This document shows, in pieces, positions 1 through 8,703 of a stretch of 64,000 bases of DNA (positions within the stretch are counted from its first letter, which is position 1; the number at the start of each line of letters is the position of its first letter). The stretch lies in contig NZ_JAINRC010000005.1 in assembly GCF_020400655.1 (NCBI RefSeq), positions 1 to 64,000 on the forward strand, written 5' to 3'. This stretch comes from Streptomyces spinosus. Its GTDB lineage: Bacteria; Actinomycetota; Actinomycetes; Streptomycetales; Streptomycetaceae. The position numbers and the translations under genes are program-made. Under the pieces are notes generated by a model. That model was not told the DNA's origin. It saw only the letters and a list, made by a program, of their open reading frames with translations, and ran no database searches.

Positions 1-1
1 T

Positions 2-118
2 GCCGACTGGCAGACCAACCCGGCCACCCAGATCAAGTGGGGCCTGAACTACATGAACAGCCGGTACGGCAGCCCCTGCCAGGCCTGGTCGTTCTGGCAG
101 GCCAACCACTGGTACTGA
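2..118 (+). CDS. C-terminal end of a lytic transglycosylase-like secreted protein (5' truncated by window)
   Basis: Only the last 38 codons are inside the window. They end in GSPCQAWSFWQANHWY followed by TGA. A C-terminal stretch of this kind, with a YMNSRYGSP segment and a terminal Trp-Tyr, is typical of Streptomyces secreted transglycosylase (SLT-fold) proteins that cut peptidoglycan glycan strands; this is family knowledge. The catalytic glutamate and signal peptide would be upstream of the window, so the assignment rests on the tail alone. Confidence 0.55.
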   Translation, partial: ADWQTNPATQIKWGLNYMNSRYGSPCQAWSFWQANHWY

Positions 119-278
119 GCGCTCCGCCGGCACGGCGGCCTTCGCGGTGCCCTCTCAACCTCGCGCAGCCCCTCCCCGTCCTCAGGGGAGGGGCTTTCGC
201 CCTGTACGGTCGTATCCGAACGACTCCAGCGGGGGAGTGGTGGCGAGCACCCGGGGACGCGGGGGAAGAGGACGGATC

Positions 279-1619
279 ATGTCGCGAGTGCCAGGGTGGC
301 TCGGCCGGCTGGGAGCCGGTCTCACCGAGATGAGCGAGCGCCTGGACGAGCGCCGCGCCGAGGTGGAGAAGGAGCACGGCGTGGACGCCGAGGCCGTGGA
401 GTCCGCCGCCCCCGCCGACGCGCGGCCGGCCGGCGCGTCCGCCGCCTCGGCCGCGCCCGCCCGCCGGCCCGCGGTGCCGTCCGGTCCCCGTCCCGATCCG
501 GCCCAGGCCGTGCCGTGGGGCGTCCGGGTCGCCGCCGAGGCGGGCTGGCGGCTGCTGGTGCTGGCCGGCACGGTCTGGGTGCTGATGCGGGTCATCAGCG
601 CCATCCAGCTCGTGGTGTTCGCCTTCGTCATCGCCCTGCTGGTCACCGCGCTGCTCCAGCCGACGGTCGCCCGGCTGACCCGGCGCGGGGTGCCGCGCGG
701 CCCGGCCACCGCGCTCACCGCCATCAGCGGCTTCGTCGTCATCGGCCTGATGGGCTGGTTCGTGACCTGGCAGGTCATGGAGAACATCGACACGCTCTCC
801 AACCAGATCCAGAGCGGCATCGACGACCTGCGCAACTGGCTGCTGAAGAGCCCCTTCCACGTCACCGACAAGCAGATCAACCAGATCGCCAAGAACCTCC
901 GCGAGGCGATCGGCGCCAACGCCGACCAGATAACGTCCGCCGGTCTGGAGGGCGTCCAGGTCATCGTGGAGGCCCTCACCGGCATCCTGCTGGTGTTCTT
1001 CTCGACGCTGTTCCTGCTCTACGACGGCAGGCGCATCTGGCAGTGGTTCCTGAAGCTGGTGCCCGCCGCGGCCCGCCCGGGGGTGGCCGGCGCCGGCCCG
1101 CGCGCCTGGCGCACCCTGACCGCCTACGTGCGCGGCACGGTCCTGGTCGCCCTCATCGACGCCATCTTCATCGGCATCGGCATCTATTTCCTGGACGTGC
1201 CGATGGCCGTCCCGCTGGCCGTGTTCATCTTCCTGTTCTCGTTCATCCCGCTCGTCGGCGCGGTCGCCTCCGGCGCGCTCGCGGTGATCGTGGCGCTGGT
1301 CACCCAGGGCGTCTTCACCGCGGTCATGACCCTCGTCGTCGTCCTCGCGGTGCAGCAGATCGAGGGGCACGTCCTGCAGCCGTTCATCCTGGGCCGCGCG
1401 GTGCGGGTGCACCCGCTGGCGGTCGTCCTGACCGTGGCCGCGGGCGGCATGGTGGCCGGCATCGGCGGCGCGGTGGTGGCCGTACCGCTGGTGGCGGTCA
1501 CGAACACGGTGGTGGGGTACCTGCGGCAGTATTCGCAGGAGGCGCAGCACCACACCGCGGCCGAGCCCGTGGAGGAGGCAGTGCCCCGGAACGCGGAGGA
1601 CCCCGCCCACCAGGAGTGA
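279..1619 (+). CDS. AI-2E family transporter (PerM/YdiK-type membrane protein)
   Basis: This 446-residue protein has a charged N-terminal region (about residues 1-125, with an Ala/Pro/Arg-rich linker). About seven to eight hydrophobic segments follow, in the AI-2E exporter (UPF0118) pattern: paired N-terminal helices, an amphipathic central region with DTLSNQIQSGIDDLRNW, then a C-terminal helix bundle with PLAVFIFLFSFIPLVGA and QQIEGHVLQPFILGRAV. The motif EGHVLQP is characteristic of the family. The substrate is not predictable: members export autoinducer-2 or act as ion antiporters. The ATG at 279 is chosen because a purine-rich GGGGGAAGAGGA precedes it. An in-frame ATG at 147 would add 44 low-complexity residues and has no ribosome site. 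It is convergent with ahpD, 20 bp apart. Confidence 0.85.
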   Translation: MSRVPGWLGRLGAGLTEMSERLDERRAEVEKEHGVDAEAVESAAPADARPAGASAASAAPARRPAVPSGPRPDPAQAVPWGVRVAAEAGWRLLVLAGTVWVLMRVISAIQLVVFAFVIALLVTALLQPTVARLTRRGVPRGPATALTAISGFVVIGLMGWFVTWQVMENIDTLSNQIQSGIDDLRNWLLKSPFHVTDKQINQIAKNLREAIGANADQITSAGLEGVQVIVEALTGILLVFFSTLFLLYDGRRIWQWFLKLVPAAARPGVAGAGPRAWRTLTAYVRGTVLVALIDAIFIGIGIYFLDVPMAVPLAVFIFLFSFIPLVGAVASGALAVIVALVTQGVFTAVMTLVVVLAVQQIEGHVLQPFILGRAVRVHPLAVVLTVAAGGMVAGIGGAVVAVPLVAVTNTVVGYLRQYSQEAQHHTAAEPVEEAVPRNAEDPAHQE

Positions 1620-1639
1620 GCGGGTCCTCGGCGTACGGC

Positions 1640-2173
1640 TTACTCGGCCAGCACGGCCTCGGCGTCCAGGGTGACGCCGACCGCCTGCACCACGGAGGCG
1701 ATCTTGAACGCCTCCTGGACGGTCTCGCGCTCCACACCGGCCTTGCGCAGCACCTGCTCGTGCGAGTCCAGGCACATGCCACAGCCGTTGATCGCGGAGA
1801 CCGCGAACGACCACAGCTCGAAGTCGACCTTCTCCACGCCCGGGTTGCCGATGACGTTCATCCGCAGGCCCGCGCGCAGGGTGCCGTACTCGTGGTCGGA
1901 CAGCAGATGCCGGGTGCGGTAGAAGACGTTGTTCATCGCCATGATGGCGGCGGCCGACTTGGCGGCCTGGTACGCCTCCGGCGAGAGGTTCGCCTTCGCC
2001 TCCGGCTCCAGCTCACGCAGCACGATCGGGGAACGGGAGGCGATGGCGGTCGCCAGCACCGTGCCCCACAGCTGCTGCGCGGGCAGGTCCGAGTTGCCGA
2101 TGACCGAGCCCAGGTTGAGCTTCAGGTCCTTGGCGTAGTCCGGGATGCGGGACTTCAGGGAGTCGAGCGACAC
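1640..2173 (-). CDS. ahpD: Alkyl hydroperoxide reductase AhpD (alkylhydroperoxidase)
   Basis: The 177-residue protein is the usual length for actinobacterial AhpD. The redox site [10 protein letters not shown] is present, with Cys131, Cys134 and His138, and Glu119 lies in DFELWS. These are the proton-relay and CxxC residues known from mycobacterial AhpD. The protein is cytoplasmic and reduces the disulfide of AhpC, passing on electrons from a thiol/lipoyl donor. It starts 3 nt after the ahpC stop, so the two are one transcript. Expression is probably driven by the peroxide-responsive promoter in the ahpC-oxyR gap. Confidence 0.95.
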   Translation of the reverse strand: MSLDSLKSRIPDYAKDLKLNLGSVIGNSDLPAQQLWGTVLATAIASRSPIVLRELEPEAKANLSPEAYQAAKSAAAIMAMNNVFYRTRHLLSDHEYGTLRAGLRMNVIGNPGVEKVDFELWSFAVSAINGCGMCLDSHEQVLRKAGVERETVQEAFKIASVVQAVGVTLDAEAVLAE

Positions 2174-2176
2174 GGG

Positions 2177-2731
2177 TCACTCACCGGCCAGCAGCGCGAC
2201 CGGGTCGAGCGTCTGCTCGCCCTTGGTCCAGTTGCAGGGGCACAGCTCGTCGGTCTGCAGGGCGTCCAGGACCCGCAGGACCTCCTTGGGGTTGCGGCCC
2301 ACGGAACCGGCGGTGACCATCGTGAACTGGATCTCGTGGTTCGGGTCCACGACGAAGACGGCGCGCTGGGCGTAGCCGTCCTCGCCCTCGATGCCGAGGT
2401 CGCGCATCAGCTCGTGCTTGGGGTCCGCCATCATCGGGAACGGCAGGTCGGTCAGGTCCGGGTGGTCCTTGCGCCAGGCGTGGTGGACGAACTCCGAGTC
2501 ACCCGAGAATCCGAGGATCTGGGCGTCGCGGTCGGCGAACTCGTCGTTCAGCTTCCCGAACGCGGCGATCTCGGTCGGGCACACGAACGTGAAGTCCTTG
2601 GGCCAGGCGAAGACCACCAGCCACTTGCCCTCGTAGGACTTGTGGTTGATCTGCTCGAACTCCTTGCCCTTCTCCAGCGAGACGCAGGCGGTCAGGTCGA
2701 ACTCGGGGAACTTGTCACCGACAGTGAGCAC
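2177..2731 (-). CDS. ahpC: Alkyl hydroperoxide reductase AhpC (2-Cys peroxiredoxin)
   Basis: AhpC reduces H2O2 and organic hydroperoxides. The peroxidatic cysteine is in FVCPTE (about Cys51) and the resolving cysteine region is ELCPCNW (about residues 162-168). The GTG start at 2731 gives 184 residues and lies 5 nt after GGAGA. An upstream in-frame ATG at 2779 would add 16 non-conserved residues that run into the regulatory gap. The gene is first in the ahpC-ahpD operon and is divergent from oxyR, the classic arrangement for OxyR-controlled peroxide defence in Streptomyces. Confidence 0.96.
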   Translation of the reverse strand: MLTVGDKFPEFDLTACVSLEKGKEFEQINHKSYEGKWLVVFAWPKDFTFVCPTEIAAFGKLNDEFADRDAQILGFSGDSEFVHHAWRKDHPDLTDLPFPMMADPKHELMRDLGIEGEDGYAQRAVFVVDPNHEIQFTMVTAGSVGRNPKEVLRVLDALQTDELCPCNWTKGEQTLDPVALLAGE

Positions 2732-2864
2732 ACGCTCTCCTTGCAGCGAAGAAACTGCCCTTTTGGGGCTGTTTCCCATGGGTTGGACGTGATCGATGGT
2801 GGCACAGGGTGCATTGATTAGTGAAATAGCTACACTCGGTCATGTTGATCGGAGGTAGTTATCA
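2732..2864. promoter_or_regulatory. Divergent ahpCD/oxyR control region with candidate OxyR operator
   Basis: The 133-bp gap between the divergent ahpC and oxyR starts is AT-rich relative to its surroundings. It holds an interrupted inverted repeat, ATAGCTAC at 2826-2833 and GTAGTTAT at 2855-2862, with one mismatch between arms. A partly overlapping series of T-rich/A-rich half sites (ATTGATTAGTGAAATAG) is also present. LysR-type regulators generally bind such dyads between divergent genes. The oxyR ribosome site GGAGG (2851-2855) falls inside the right arm, which would fit autoregulation. The exact operator is inferred. Confidence 0.5.
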
Positions 2865-3812
2865 GTGACCGTGAGCAACGGCAAGCGCCGGCAACCGAGC
2901 CTGGCGCAGCTGCGGGCGTTCGCCGCCGTGGCCGAGCATCTGCACTTCCGCGACGCCGCGGCGGCCATCGGGATGAGCCAGCCCGCCCTCTCGGGTGCGG
3001 TCTCGGCCCTGGAGGAGACCCTCGGCGTGACCCTCCTCGAGCGTACGACCCGCAAGGTGCTGCTCTCGCCCGCGGGGGAGCGGCTGGCGGTGCGGGCCAA
3101 GGCGGTGCTGGACGCGGTGGGCGCGCTGCTGGAGGAGGCCGAGGCGGTCCGGGCGCCCTTCACGGGCGTGCTGCGCCTCGGGGTGATCCCCACGGTGGCC
3201 CCGTACCTGCTGCCGGCCGTGCTGCGGCTCGTCCACGACCGCTACCCGCACCTCGACCTCCAGGTGCACGAGGAGCAGACGGCCACCCTGGTCGAGGGAC
3301 TGAACTCCGGCCGGCTCGACCTGCTGTTGCTCGCCGTGCCGCTCGGTGTCCCCGGGGTCGTCGAACTCCCCCTGTTCGACGAGGACTTCGTGCTCGTCAC
3401 CCCGCTCGACCACCGGCTCGGCGGCCGGGAGGGCATCCCGCGCGAGGCGTTGCGGGAGCTGAACCTGCTCCTCCTGGACGAGGGCCACTGCCTGCGCGAC
3501 CAGGCGCTGGACATCTGCCGGGAGGCCGGCCGGGAGGACGCGCCGGTCACCACCACGGCCGCCGGCCTGTCCACGCTGGTCCAGCTGGTGGCCGGCGGAC
3601 TCGGCTGCACGCTGCTCCCGCGCACCGCGCTGAAGCTGGAGACCACCCGCAGCAGCCAATTGCTGACGGGGTACTTCGCCGAGCCCGCACCCAGCCGCCG
3701 GGTCGCGTTCGCGATGCGCGCGGGGGCGGCTCGCGCCGCGGAGTACGAGGAGCTGGCGGGGGCGTTGCGGGAGGCGCTGCGGGCGCTGCCCGTCAGGGTG
3801 CTGGAGGGCTGA
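2865..3812 (+). CDS. oxyR: LysR-family peroxide sensor and regulator OxyR
   Basis: The 315-residue protein has a winged helix-turn-helix at about residues 12-70 (SLAQLRAFAAVAEHLHFRDAA) and a LysR substrate-binding domain after residue 100. The redox pair Cys209 and Cys218 lies in DEGHCLRDQALDICRE, as in OxyR proteins that form an intramolecular disulfide on H2O2 exposure. The GTG start has GGAGG nine bases upstream. It is divergent from ahpC, which is its expected target. Confidence 0.96.
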   Translation: MTVSNGKRRQPSLAQLRAFAAVAEHLHFRDAAAAIGMSQPALSGAVSALEETLGVTLLERTTRKVLLSPAGERLAVRAKAVLDAVGALLEEAEAVRAPFTGVLRLGVIPTVAPYLLPAVLRLVHDRYPHLDLQVHEEQTATLVEGLNSGRLDLLLLAVPLGVPGVVELPLFDEDFVLVTPLDHRLGGREGIPREALRELNLLLLDEGHCLRDQALDICREAGREDAPVTTTAAGLSTLVQLVAGGLGCTLLPRTALKLETTRSSQLLTGYFAEPAPSRRVAFAMRAGAARAAEYEELAGALREALRALPVRVLEG

Positions 3813-3841
3813 GCGCCCCGCAGGGGTGATGGGCGACCGTG

Positions 3842-3872
3842 CGGCCGGCCACGGCGGTGCCGCGGCCGGCCG
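3842..3872. terminator. GC hairpin between convergent oxyR and FtsX-like permease genes
   Basis: The arms CGGCCGGCC (3842-3850) and GGCCGGCCG (3864-3872) form a 9-bp stem. It sits just 3' of both converging genes, so it may end transcription both ways. There is no T-tract, as is common in high-GC genomes. Confidence 0.45.
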
Positions 3873-3881
3873 ACGGCGCGT

Positions 3882-6221
3882 TCACTCCGTGCGCAGGCCC
3901 TCCGGCCGCATCATCCGCACCAGCGGCGGCAGGCTCAGCAGGGTGACGGCGAGGACCACGGCCGCGCCGGCGCCGGTCAGGGACAGCACGCTCGCCCAGT
4001 CCACGGAGACCGGGGTCGCCGTCAGCTTCAGCAGGACCGTACCGAGGGTCAGGCCCACCGTGGCGGCCAGCAGCAGACCGAGCGTGATCGGCACGGCGGT
4101 CTGCCACAGCACCGACAGGCCGAGCGTGCGGCGCCGGGTGCCGAAGGCGAGCAGGGACGACAGCAGCTTGCGCCGCTCGCGCAACTGCTCCAGCTGGGAG
4201 ACCAGCAGGCTCGCCCCGATCAGCGCCAGCACACAGACCGCGCCGAGGAACAGTCCGGTGCGCAGGGAGGCGTACCTGTTGGACTGTTCGGTCGCCGCCC
4301 AGGTCCAGGAGTAGGCGAGCGGGTCGATCCGGGCGGTCGTGGTGCGCACGTGCTCCTGGGCGTCCGGCACCGCTTCGTCCAGGCGAAGGTAGATGTGGCC
4401 GTTCACCGTGGACAGGGCCTTGGCGGGCAGCGCGGAGGGAGTGACCAGCAGGCCGCTCGGGTCGCCCTGCAGCGAGTCCTTGCGCGCGGTGGCCTCCCGC
4501 ACTGTGGCCGGCAGCGTCCAGGCGATCTCCCTGCCGCGCGCCTCGCCCTGCGTCGGGTCGATCCACACCCGCGCGCCGGGCCGCATCAGGGGCCTGAGCT
4601 CCTTCTGGTACTCGGAGTCGGAGTACGGGTTGTCCACGGCGAAGACGTCGCCGTCGCGGCAGGACGGCATGCGGGCCACCTCCCTGAGCGCGGCGCAGTC
4701 ACCGACGGTGACGGTCGCCGTGAGGTCGGGTTCCCGGCGCTTGCCGCCGACCTGCCCGGTGGACAGTGCCACCGACGTCCGTACTCCCTTGGCGCCGGCG
4801 AACTCCGCGCGGGCGGCGCCGAGCGGGGTGTGACCGGACAGGTCGACCTCCATCTGGGCCCGGCGCGGGTCCTGGCCGGTATCCCTGGTGTACTGGCCCT
4901 CCACGCCCGCGAACAGCATCTGCAGCGCGATCGCCCCGGCCACCGCCACCGCGATGCCGTTCACCATGCGGGCGGCCGTACCGCTGCTCAACTGGAGCCG
5001 GCGTACGGCCAGTTGCCAGGAGACCCCGCCCCCGCCGAGCCGGGCGACGAACGCCTCCACCAGCCAGGGCAGCAGCGCGGTGACGCCGACCAGGAGCAGC
5101 AGCACACCGCCGGTGACGAGGTACTGGTTGAAGTCGCCGTTCCGGCGCCCCTTGCCGATCATCGGGTACAGCATCGCGAGGCCCGCCAGCGGCACCAGCA
5201 GCCGCCACCACAGGCGCCGCCGGGGCGGCTTGGCCGTACGCACCACGCCGAGCGGTTCCACGACCACCCCGCGCATCGCGAGCAGCGTCACCAGCACCGC
5301 GGCCGACGGAACCGCCACCGCGACGAGCGCGACCAGCGTGGGGGAGGGGTCGAGGTAGTTCGGGAAGAAGCTCTCCCCCATGACCTCCACCGAGCCCGCC
5401 ACCTGCCGCCCGATCAGGAAGAGCACCGCGCCGACGGCCAGTCCGAGCAGCGACCCGGCCAGTGCCTCGCCTGCGGCGATCCGGCGGGTCATCCGGCTGT
5501 CGGAGCCCACCAGCCGCAGCGCGGCCAGCCGGCGGTCGCGCCGCTCGCCGCCGAACCGCACGGCCGCGGCGATGAAGACGGCGACCGGCGTGAGGAGGGC
5601 GACGAACACGACCAGGGTCATGAGGATGAGTACCGGGTCGGCCCGTTCCGGCGACGGATTCGGGTTGCCGAAGGCGGTCAGCCGGGTCACCCGGGCACCG
5701 ACCGAGTGCGGGGCGAGATCTTCGGCTCCCGCGTAGTAGGCGAGTTCCCGCGACCCGATCAGTCCGTCGTCGCCGATGGTCCCCGTGATCCGGTACGGGA
5801 TCCGCTCGCGCAGCAGTTCCGCCCCGTCCGAGGACAGCAGCCTCTTCAGCGCGGGCGAGGCCACCATCTCGCCCTTCGCCGGGAAACGGCCGACGCCGGG
5901 TGGCAGCGGCGCCCTGGAGCCCTCCGGCTCGAGCAGCCGGCCGCGGATGTTCTTGTCGTGCCACTGCGTGTCGGTGACCGCGACCAGCAGGCTGTTCTCG
6001 GCCTTGGCGGTGTCGTAGGAGGCCGAGAAGTCCTGGCGGGCGTCCTCCACCCGGTCCCGGGCGGTCAGGATGTGCGGCAGCGCCGTCGTCAGCAGCAGCA
6101 GGGCCACGCCCAGGCCGACGCCGACCGCCGTCAGCAGCATCCGGACCCAGCCCTCGCGTCCGCCGGTGAGGGCGAACCGGGCACCCATGCCCAGGTCTCT
6201 GCACCACTGCCGGACGTTCAT
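3882..6221 (-). CDS. ABC transporter permease, FtsX/MacB-like (779 aa)
   Basis: This large permease has an N-terminal membrane segment at about residues 28-50 (AVGVGLGVALLLLTTALP). A soluble loop, a block of several membrane helices (residues about 200-395), a second extracytoplasmic domain (about 430-640) and three C-terminal helices follow. That double FtsX layout is seen in Gram-positive ABC systems that handle antimicrobial peptides or lipids. The substrate is unknown. Its ATG overlaps the ATPase stop in ATGA (6218-6221), so the two are translationally coupled and make one transporter under the upstream PadR protein. Confidence 0.88.
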   Translation of the reverse strand: MNVRQWCRDLGMGARFALTGGREGWVRMLLTAVGVGLGVALLLLTTALPHILTARDRVEDARQDFSASYDTAKAENSLLVAVTDTQWHDKNIRGRLLEPEGSRAPLPPGVGRFPAKGEMVASPALKRLLSSDGAELLRERIPYRITGTIGDDGLIGSRELAYYAGAEDLAPHSVGARVTRLTAFGNPNPSPERADPVLILMTLVVFVALLTPVAVFIAAAVRFGGERRDRRLAALRLVGSDSRMTRRIAAGEALAGSLLGLAVGAVLFLIGRQVAGSVEVMGESFFPNYLDPSPTLVALVAVAVPSAAVLVTLLAMRGVVVEPLGVVRTAKPPRRRLWWRLLVPLAGLAMLYPMIGKGRRNGDFNQYLVTGGVLLLLVGVTALLPWLVEAFVARLGGGGVSWQLAVRRLQLSSGTAARMVNGIAVAVAGAIALQMLFAGVEGQYTRDTGQDPRRAQMEVDLSGHTPLGAARAEFAGAKGVRTSVALSTGQVGGKRREPDLTATVTVGDCAALREVARMPSCRDGDVFAVDNPYSDSEYQKELRPLMRPGARVWIDPTQGEARGREIAWTLPATVREATARKDSLQGDPSGLLVTPSALPAKALSTVNGHIYLRLDEAVPDAQEHVRTTTARIDPLAYSWTWAATEQSNRYASLRTGLFLGAVCVLALIGASLLVSQLEQLRERRKLLSSLLAFGTRRRTLGLSVLWQTAVPITLGLLLAATVGLTLGTVLLKLTATPVSVDWASVLSLTGAGAAVVLAVTLLSLPPLVRMMRPEGLRTE

Positions 6222-6907
6222 ACGGCCCGCTCCATGTCGCGGGACCTGCCGTCGCGTACGACGATCTCGCGGTCGGAGTAGGCGGCCACCCGGGCCTCGT
6301 GCGTGACCAGGACGACGGCGGCGTTGGTGGAGCGGGCCGCGTCGGTCAGCAGCTCCATCACGCGTTCGCCGTTGAGGGAGTCGAGCGCACCGGTCGGCTC
6401 GTCGGCGAACAGCACCCGGGGCCCGGTGACGAGCGCCCGTGCCACCGCGACCCGCTGGCCCTGGCCACCGGAGACCTCGCCGGGCCGCTTGTCCTTGAGG
6501 CCGTCCACCTCCAGGCGTTCCATCCAGCTCAGCGCGGCCCGCTCGGCCGCCTTGCGGGAGGTGCCGTTCAGGCGCAGTGGGAGCGCCACGTTCTCCACGC
6601 AGGTCAGCTCCGGGACGAGCTGCCCGAACTGGAAGACGAAGCCGAACTCGCTGCGGCGCAGGGCGCTGCGCCCGGCGTCGCTCATGCCGGCCAGTTCGCG
6701 GCCGTCGTAGGTGATGGAGCCGGAGTCGGGCGGCACGATCCCGGCCAGGCAGTGCAGCAGCGTGGACTTGCCGGAGCCGGAGGGCCCCATGACGGCGACG
6801 ACCTCGCCGGGGTGGATGGAGAACTCGGCGCCGTCGAGCGCGACCGTCGGGCCGTAGGCCTTGCGCAGGTTCTCGGCGGCGAGCAGGGTGCCGGGCGGGG
6901 GAGTCAC
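6218..6907 (-). CDS. ABC transporter ATP-binding protein (MacB/LolD-type)
   Basis: The 229-residue ATPase has Walker A GPSGSGKST, the Q-loop segment FGFVFQFGQLVPELT, signature VSGGQGQRVAVARAL, Walker B VLFADEPTGALDS, and the switch His in LVTHE. The GTG start at 6907 is chosen because it overlaps the padR stop as GTGA (6904-6907) and places the first beta strand at residue 9. It pairs with the FtsX-like permease that follows with a 4-nt overlap. Confidence 0.93.
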   Translation of the reverse strand: MTPPPGTLLAAENLRKAYGPTVALDGAEFSIHPGEVVAVMGPSGSGKSTLLHCLAGIVPPDSGSITYDGRELAGMSDAGRSALRRSEFGFVFQFGQLVPELTCVENVALPLRLNGTSRKAAERAALSWMERLEVDGLKDKRPGEVSGGQGQRVAVARALVTGPRVLFADEPTGALDSLNGERVMELLTDAARSTNAAVVLVTHEARVAAYSDREIVVRDGRSRDMERAV

Positions 6908-7431
6908 TTGGCCACCACCTCCGCGCGGAGCTTGTCGAGGCGCGCGGCGGTCAGTTCCAGCCAGCGCAGGTCGGCCTCCAGGTGGAACAGGGCGTGGTCG
7001 CAGATCAGCTGGTCCGCGAGGTCGCCCTTGCGCTTGCGGTCGGTCAGGATCCGCATGCTGCGCAGGTGCTCGGCCCGCTGCGTGTCGAGGATGTCGGTCG
7101 CGTCGCGGTGGGTGAGCAGGGCGAGGACGACCTTGGTGTAGAGGGTCGACTGGAGGTACTCCTCCGGCTTCTCCGGAGTGGCGAGCCATTGCTCGACGTC
7201 GGTGACGCCGGCGTCGGTGATCGCGTAGCGCTTGCGCTCGGGGCCGCCGCCGGCCTCGATCCCGTCGACTTCCACGAGACCGTGCTTCAGCAGCCGGGAC
7301 ATCGTGGAGTAGACCTGGCCGTAGTGCAGCGGCCGGTCGTGACCGAACTTCTCGTCGAAGGCCCGCTTGAGGTCGTAGCCGTGGCGCGGGCCGGACTCCA
7401 GGAGCCCCAGAAGGGTGTGACCGATGGACAT
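6904..7431 (-). CDS. PadR-family transcriptional regulator
   Basis: The 175-residue protein has the PadR winged helix at about residues 1-85 (GLLESGPRHGYDLKRAFDEKFG, broken here as LLESGPRHGYDLK and RAFDEKFG; then YGQVYSTMSRLLKHGLVE). A C-terminal Vir-like helical dimer domain follows. The ATG at 7431 fits the family N-terminus (MSIGHTLLGLL). It lies exactly 7 nt after TATTGT (7439-7444 on the minus strand), so the mRNA is probably leaderless. It is the first gene of a three-gene operon with 4-nt overlaps at both junctions. PadR proteins typically repress the neighbouring transporter; autorepression is inferred from the operator-like repeats at 7446-7475. Confidence 0.9.
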   Translation of the reverse strand: MSIGHTLLGLLESGPRHGYDLKRAFDEKFGHDRPLHYGQVYSTMSRLLKHGLVEVDGIEAGGGPERKRYAITDAGVTDVEQWLATPEKPEEYLQSTLYTKVVLALLTHRDATDILDTQRAEHLRSMRILTDRKRKGDLADQLICDHALFHLEADLRWLELTAARLDKLRAEVVAK

Positions 7432-7438
7432 GAGCAGC

Positions 7439-7475
7439 ACAATACACTCGGTGTATACGCGGGGTGTATACACAC
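7439..7475 (-). promoter_or_regulatory. padR promoter with two GTGTATAC operator-like repeats
   Basis: GTGTATAC occurs at 7451-7458 and again inside the perfect 10-bp palindrome GTGTATACAC at 7464-7473. The minus-strand -10 TATTGT is at 7439-7444. The repeats therefore occupy the -35 to -10 interval of the leaderless padR promoter, where a bound PadR dimer would block polymerase. Confidence 0.65.
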
Positions 7476-7525
7476 CGTGTGCAGGGCGAGGCGGGCGGTA
7501 CGGCCCCGCAGGTGGGGGCCGATTG

Positions 7526-7771
7526 TCACGGTTCCGACACAGGCGGCCGGCCCCGCCGCGGCAGCGGTCCGGTGTCCTTCGGCAGGCGTCCCGCCTCCGC
7601 GAGCGCGCGCCGCAGCAGGAACTCGATCTGCGCGTTCGCCGACCGCAGCTCCTCCCCGGCCCACCGGGCCAGCGCCTCGTAGACCAGCGGGTCCAGCCGC
7701 AGCAGCACCTGCTTGCGCTGCTGCGGCCGGCGCTTGGGGGTTTCCGAGGGGTCCGTCACCGGGTCCGTCAC
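7526..7771 (-). CDS. Small ribbon-helix-helix (Arc-like) DNA-binding protein
   Basis: The 81-residue basic protein has an N-terminal charged tail and then QVLLRLDPLVYEALARWA, a beta strand plus helix A, then ANAQIEFLLRRALAEAG as helix B. This is the ribbon-helix-helix pattern of Arc/CopG proteins. The GTG start at 7771 overlaps the SPFH gene stop in GTGA (7768-7771), so it is co-translated with the SPFH protein. It may regulate that pair; its target is unknown. Confidence 0.8.
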   Translation of the reverse strand: MTDPVTDPSETPKRRPQQRKQVLLRLDPLVYEALARWAGEELRSANAQIEFLLRRALAEAGRLPKDTGPLPRRGRPPVSEP

Positions 7772-8703
7772 TGGTAGAGCGTCCCCGTGTTGAGGACCGG
7801 CTGGGGGGCCCGGTCCCCGCAGAGCACCACCATCAGGTTCGACACCATCGCCGCCTTCCGTTCCTCGTCCAGCTCCACGATGTCCGCGTCCGCGATCCGG
7901 GCCAGCGCCGCCTCGACCATCCCGACCGCGCCGTCCACGATCTGCCGGCGGGCCGCGACGACCGCCCCCGCCTGCTGCCGCTGGAGCATCGCCGAGGCGA
8001 TCTCCGGAGCGTACGCGAGGTGCGTGAAGCGGGACTCGATGATCCGCACCCCGGCCGCCTCCACCCGGGCCTGCAGTTCCACGGCCAGCTTCTCGGTGAT
8101 CTCCTCGGCGTTGCCGCGCAGCGACAGGCCGTCCTCGTCGTGGGCGTCGTAGGGGTACTCGATGGCGATGTGCCGTACGGCCGTCTCGGTCTGCGTGGCG
8201 ACGAACTCGGCGAAGTCGTCCACCTCGAAGGTGGCCTGCGCGGTGTCCTGGACCTTCCACACCACGACCGCGGCCAGCTCGATCGGGTTGCCGTAGGCGT
8301 CGTTGACCTTCAGCACGGCGGTCTCGTGGTTGCGCACCCGGGTGGAGATCCGGGTCCGGGAGGTGAAGGGGTTCACCCAGCGCAGTCCGTCCTGCCGGAT
8401 CGTGCCCCGGTAGCGCCCGAAGAGCTGGACGACCCGGGCCTCGCCCGGCGCGACCGTGTTCAGCCCGCGCATCCCGATGGCCGACGCCAGCAGGACGACG
8501 ACGCCGGCGGCGACGAGCCCGCCCTCGGCGCCGCCGGAGGGGGCCGCCGCGGAGGACGCGAACAGCGCGACGGCGGCGCCGAGCCCGATCAGGCCGAGCA
8601 GCAGGGCGAGCCCGCCGCCGATGCTGTGGGCGGTGAACTCCCGCACCCGCGGCGCGGGCATCTCGGGGACGTCGGCGGTGGCGGCCGGCTCGGATATGGA
8701 CAC
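7768..8703 (-). CDS. SPFH/band 7 (stomatin-prohibitin) domain membrane protein
   Basis: In this 311-residue protein, two hydrophobic segments at about residues 30-75 precede a band 7 domain. The domain begins [34 protein letters not shown] and continues through [17 protein letters not shown] to a helical segment ending at [31 protein letters not shown] (read in pieces). SPFH proteins form membrane scaffolds or microdomains. The start is GTG at 8703. It is followed by an overlapping Arc-like gene, a pairing that suggests a small regulated stress module. Confidence 0.88.
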   Translation of the reverse strand: MSISEPAATADVPEMPAPRVREFTAHSIGGGLALLLGLIGLGAAVALFASSAAAPSGGAEGGLVAAGVVVLLASAIGMRGLNTVAPGEARVVQLFGRYRGTIRQDGLRWVNPFTSRTRISTRVRNHETAVLKVNDAYGNPIELAAVVVWKVQDTAQATFEVDDFAEFVATQTETAVRHIAIEYPYDAHDEDGLSLRGNAEEITEKLAVELQARVEAAGVRIIESRFTHLAYAPEIASAMLQRQQAGAVVAARRQIVDGAVGMVEAALARIADADIVELDEERKAAMVSNLMVVLCGDRAPQPVLNTGTLYQ

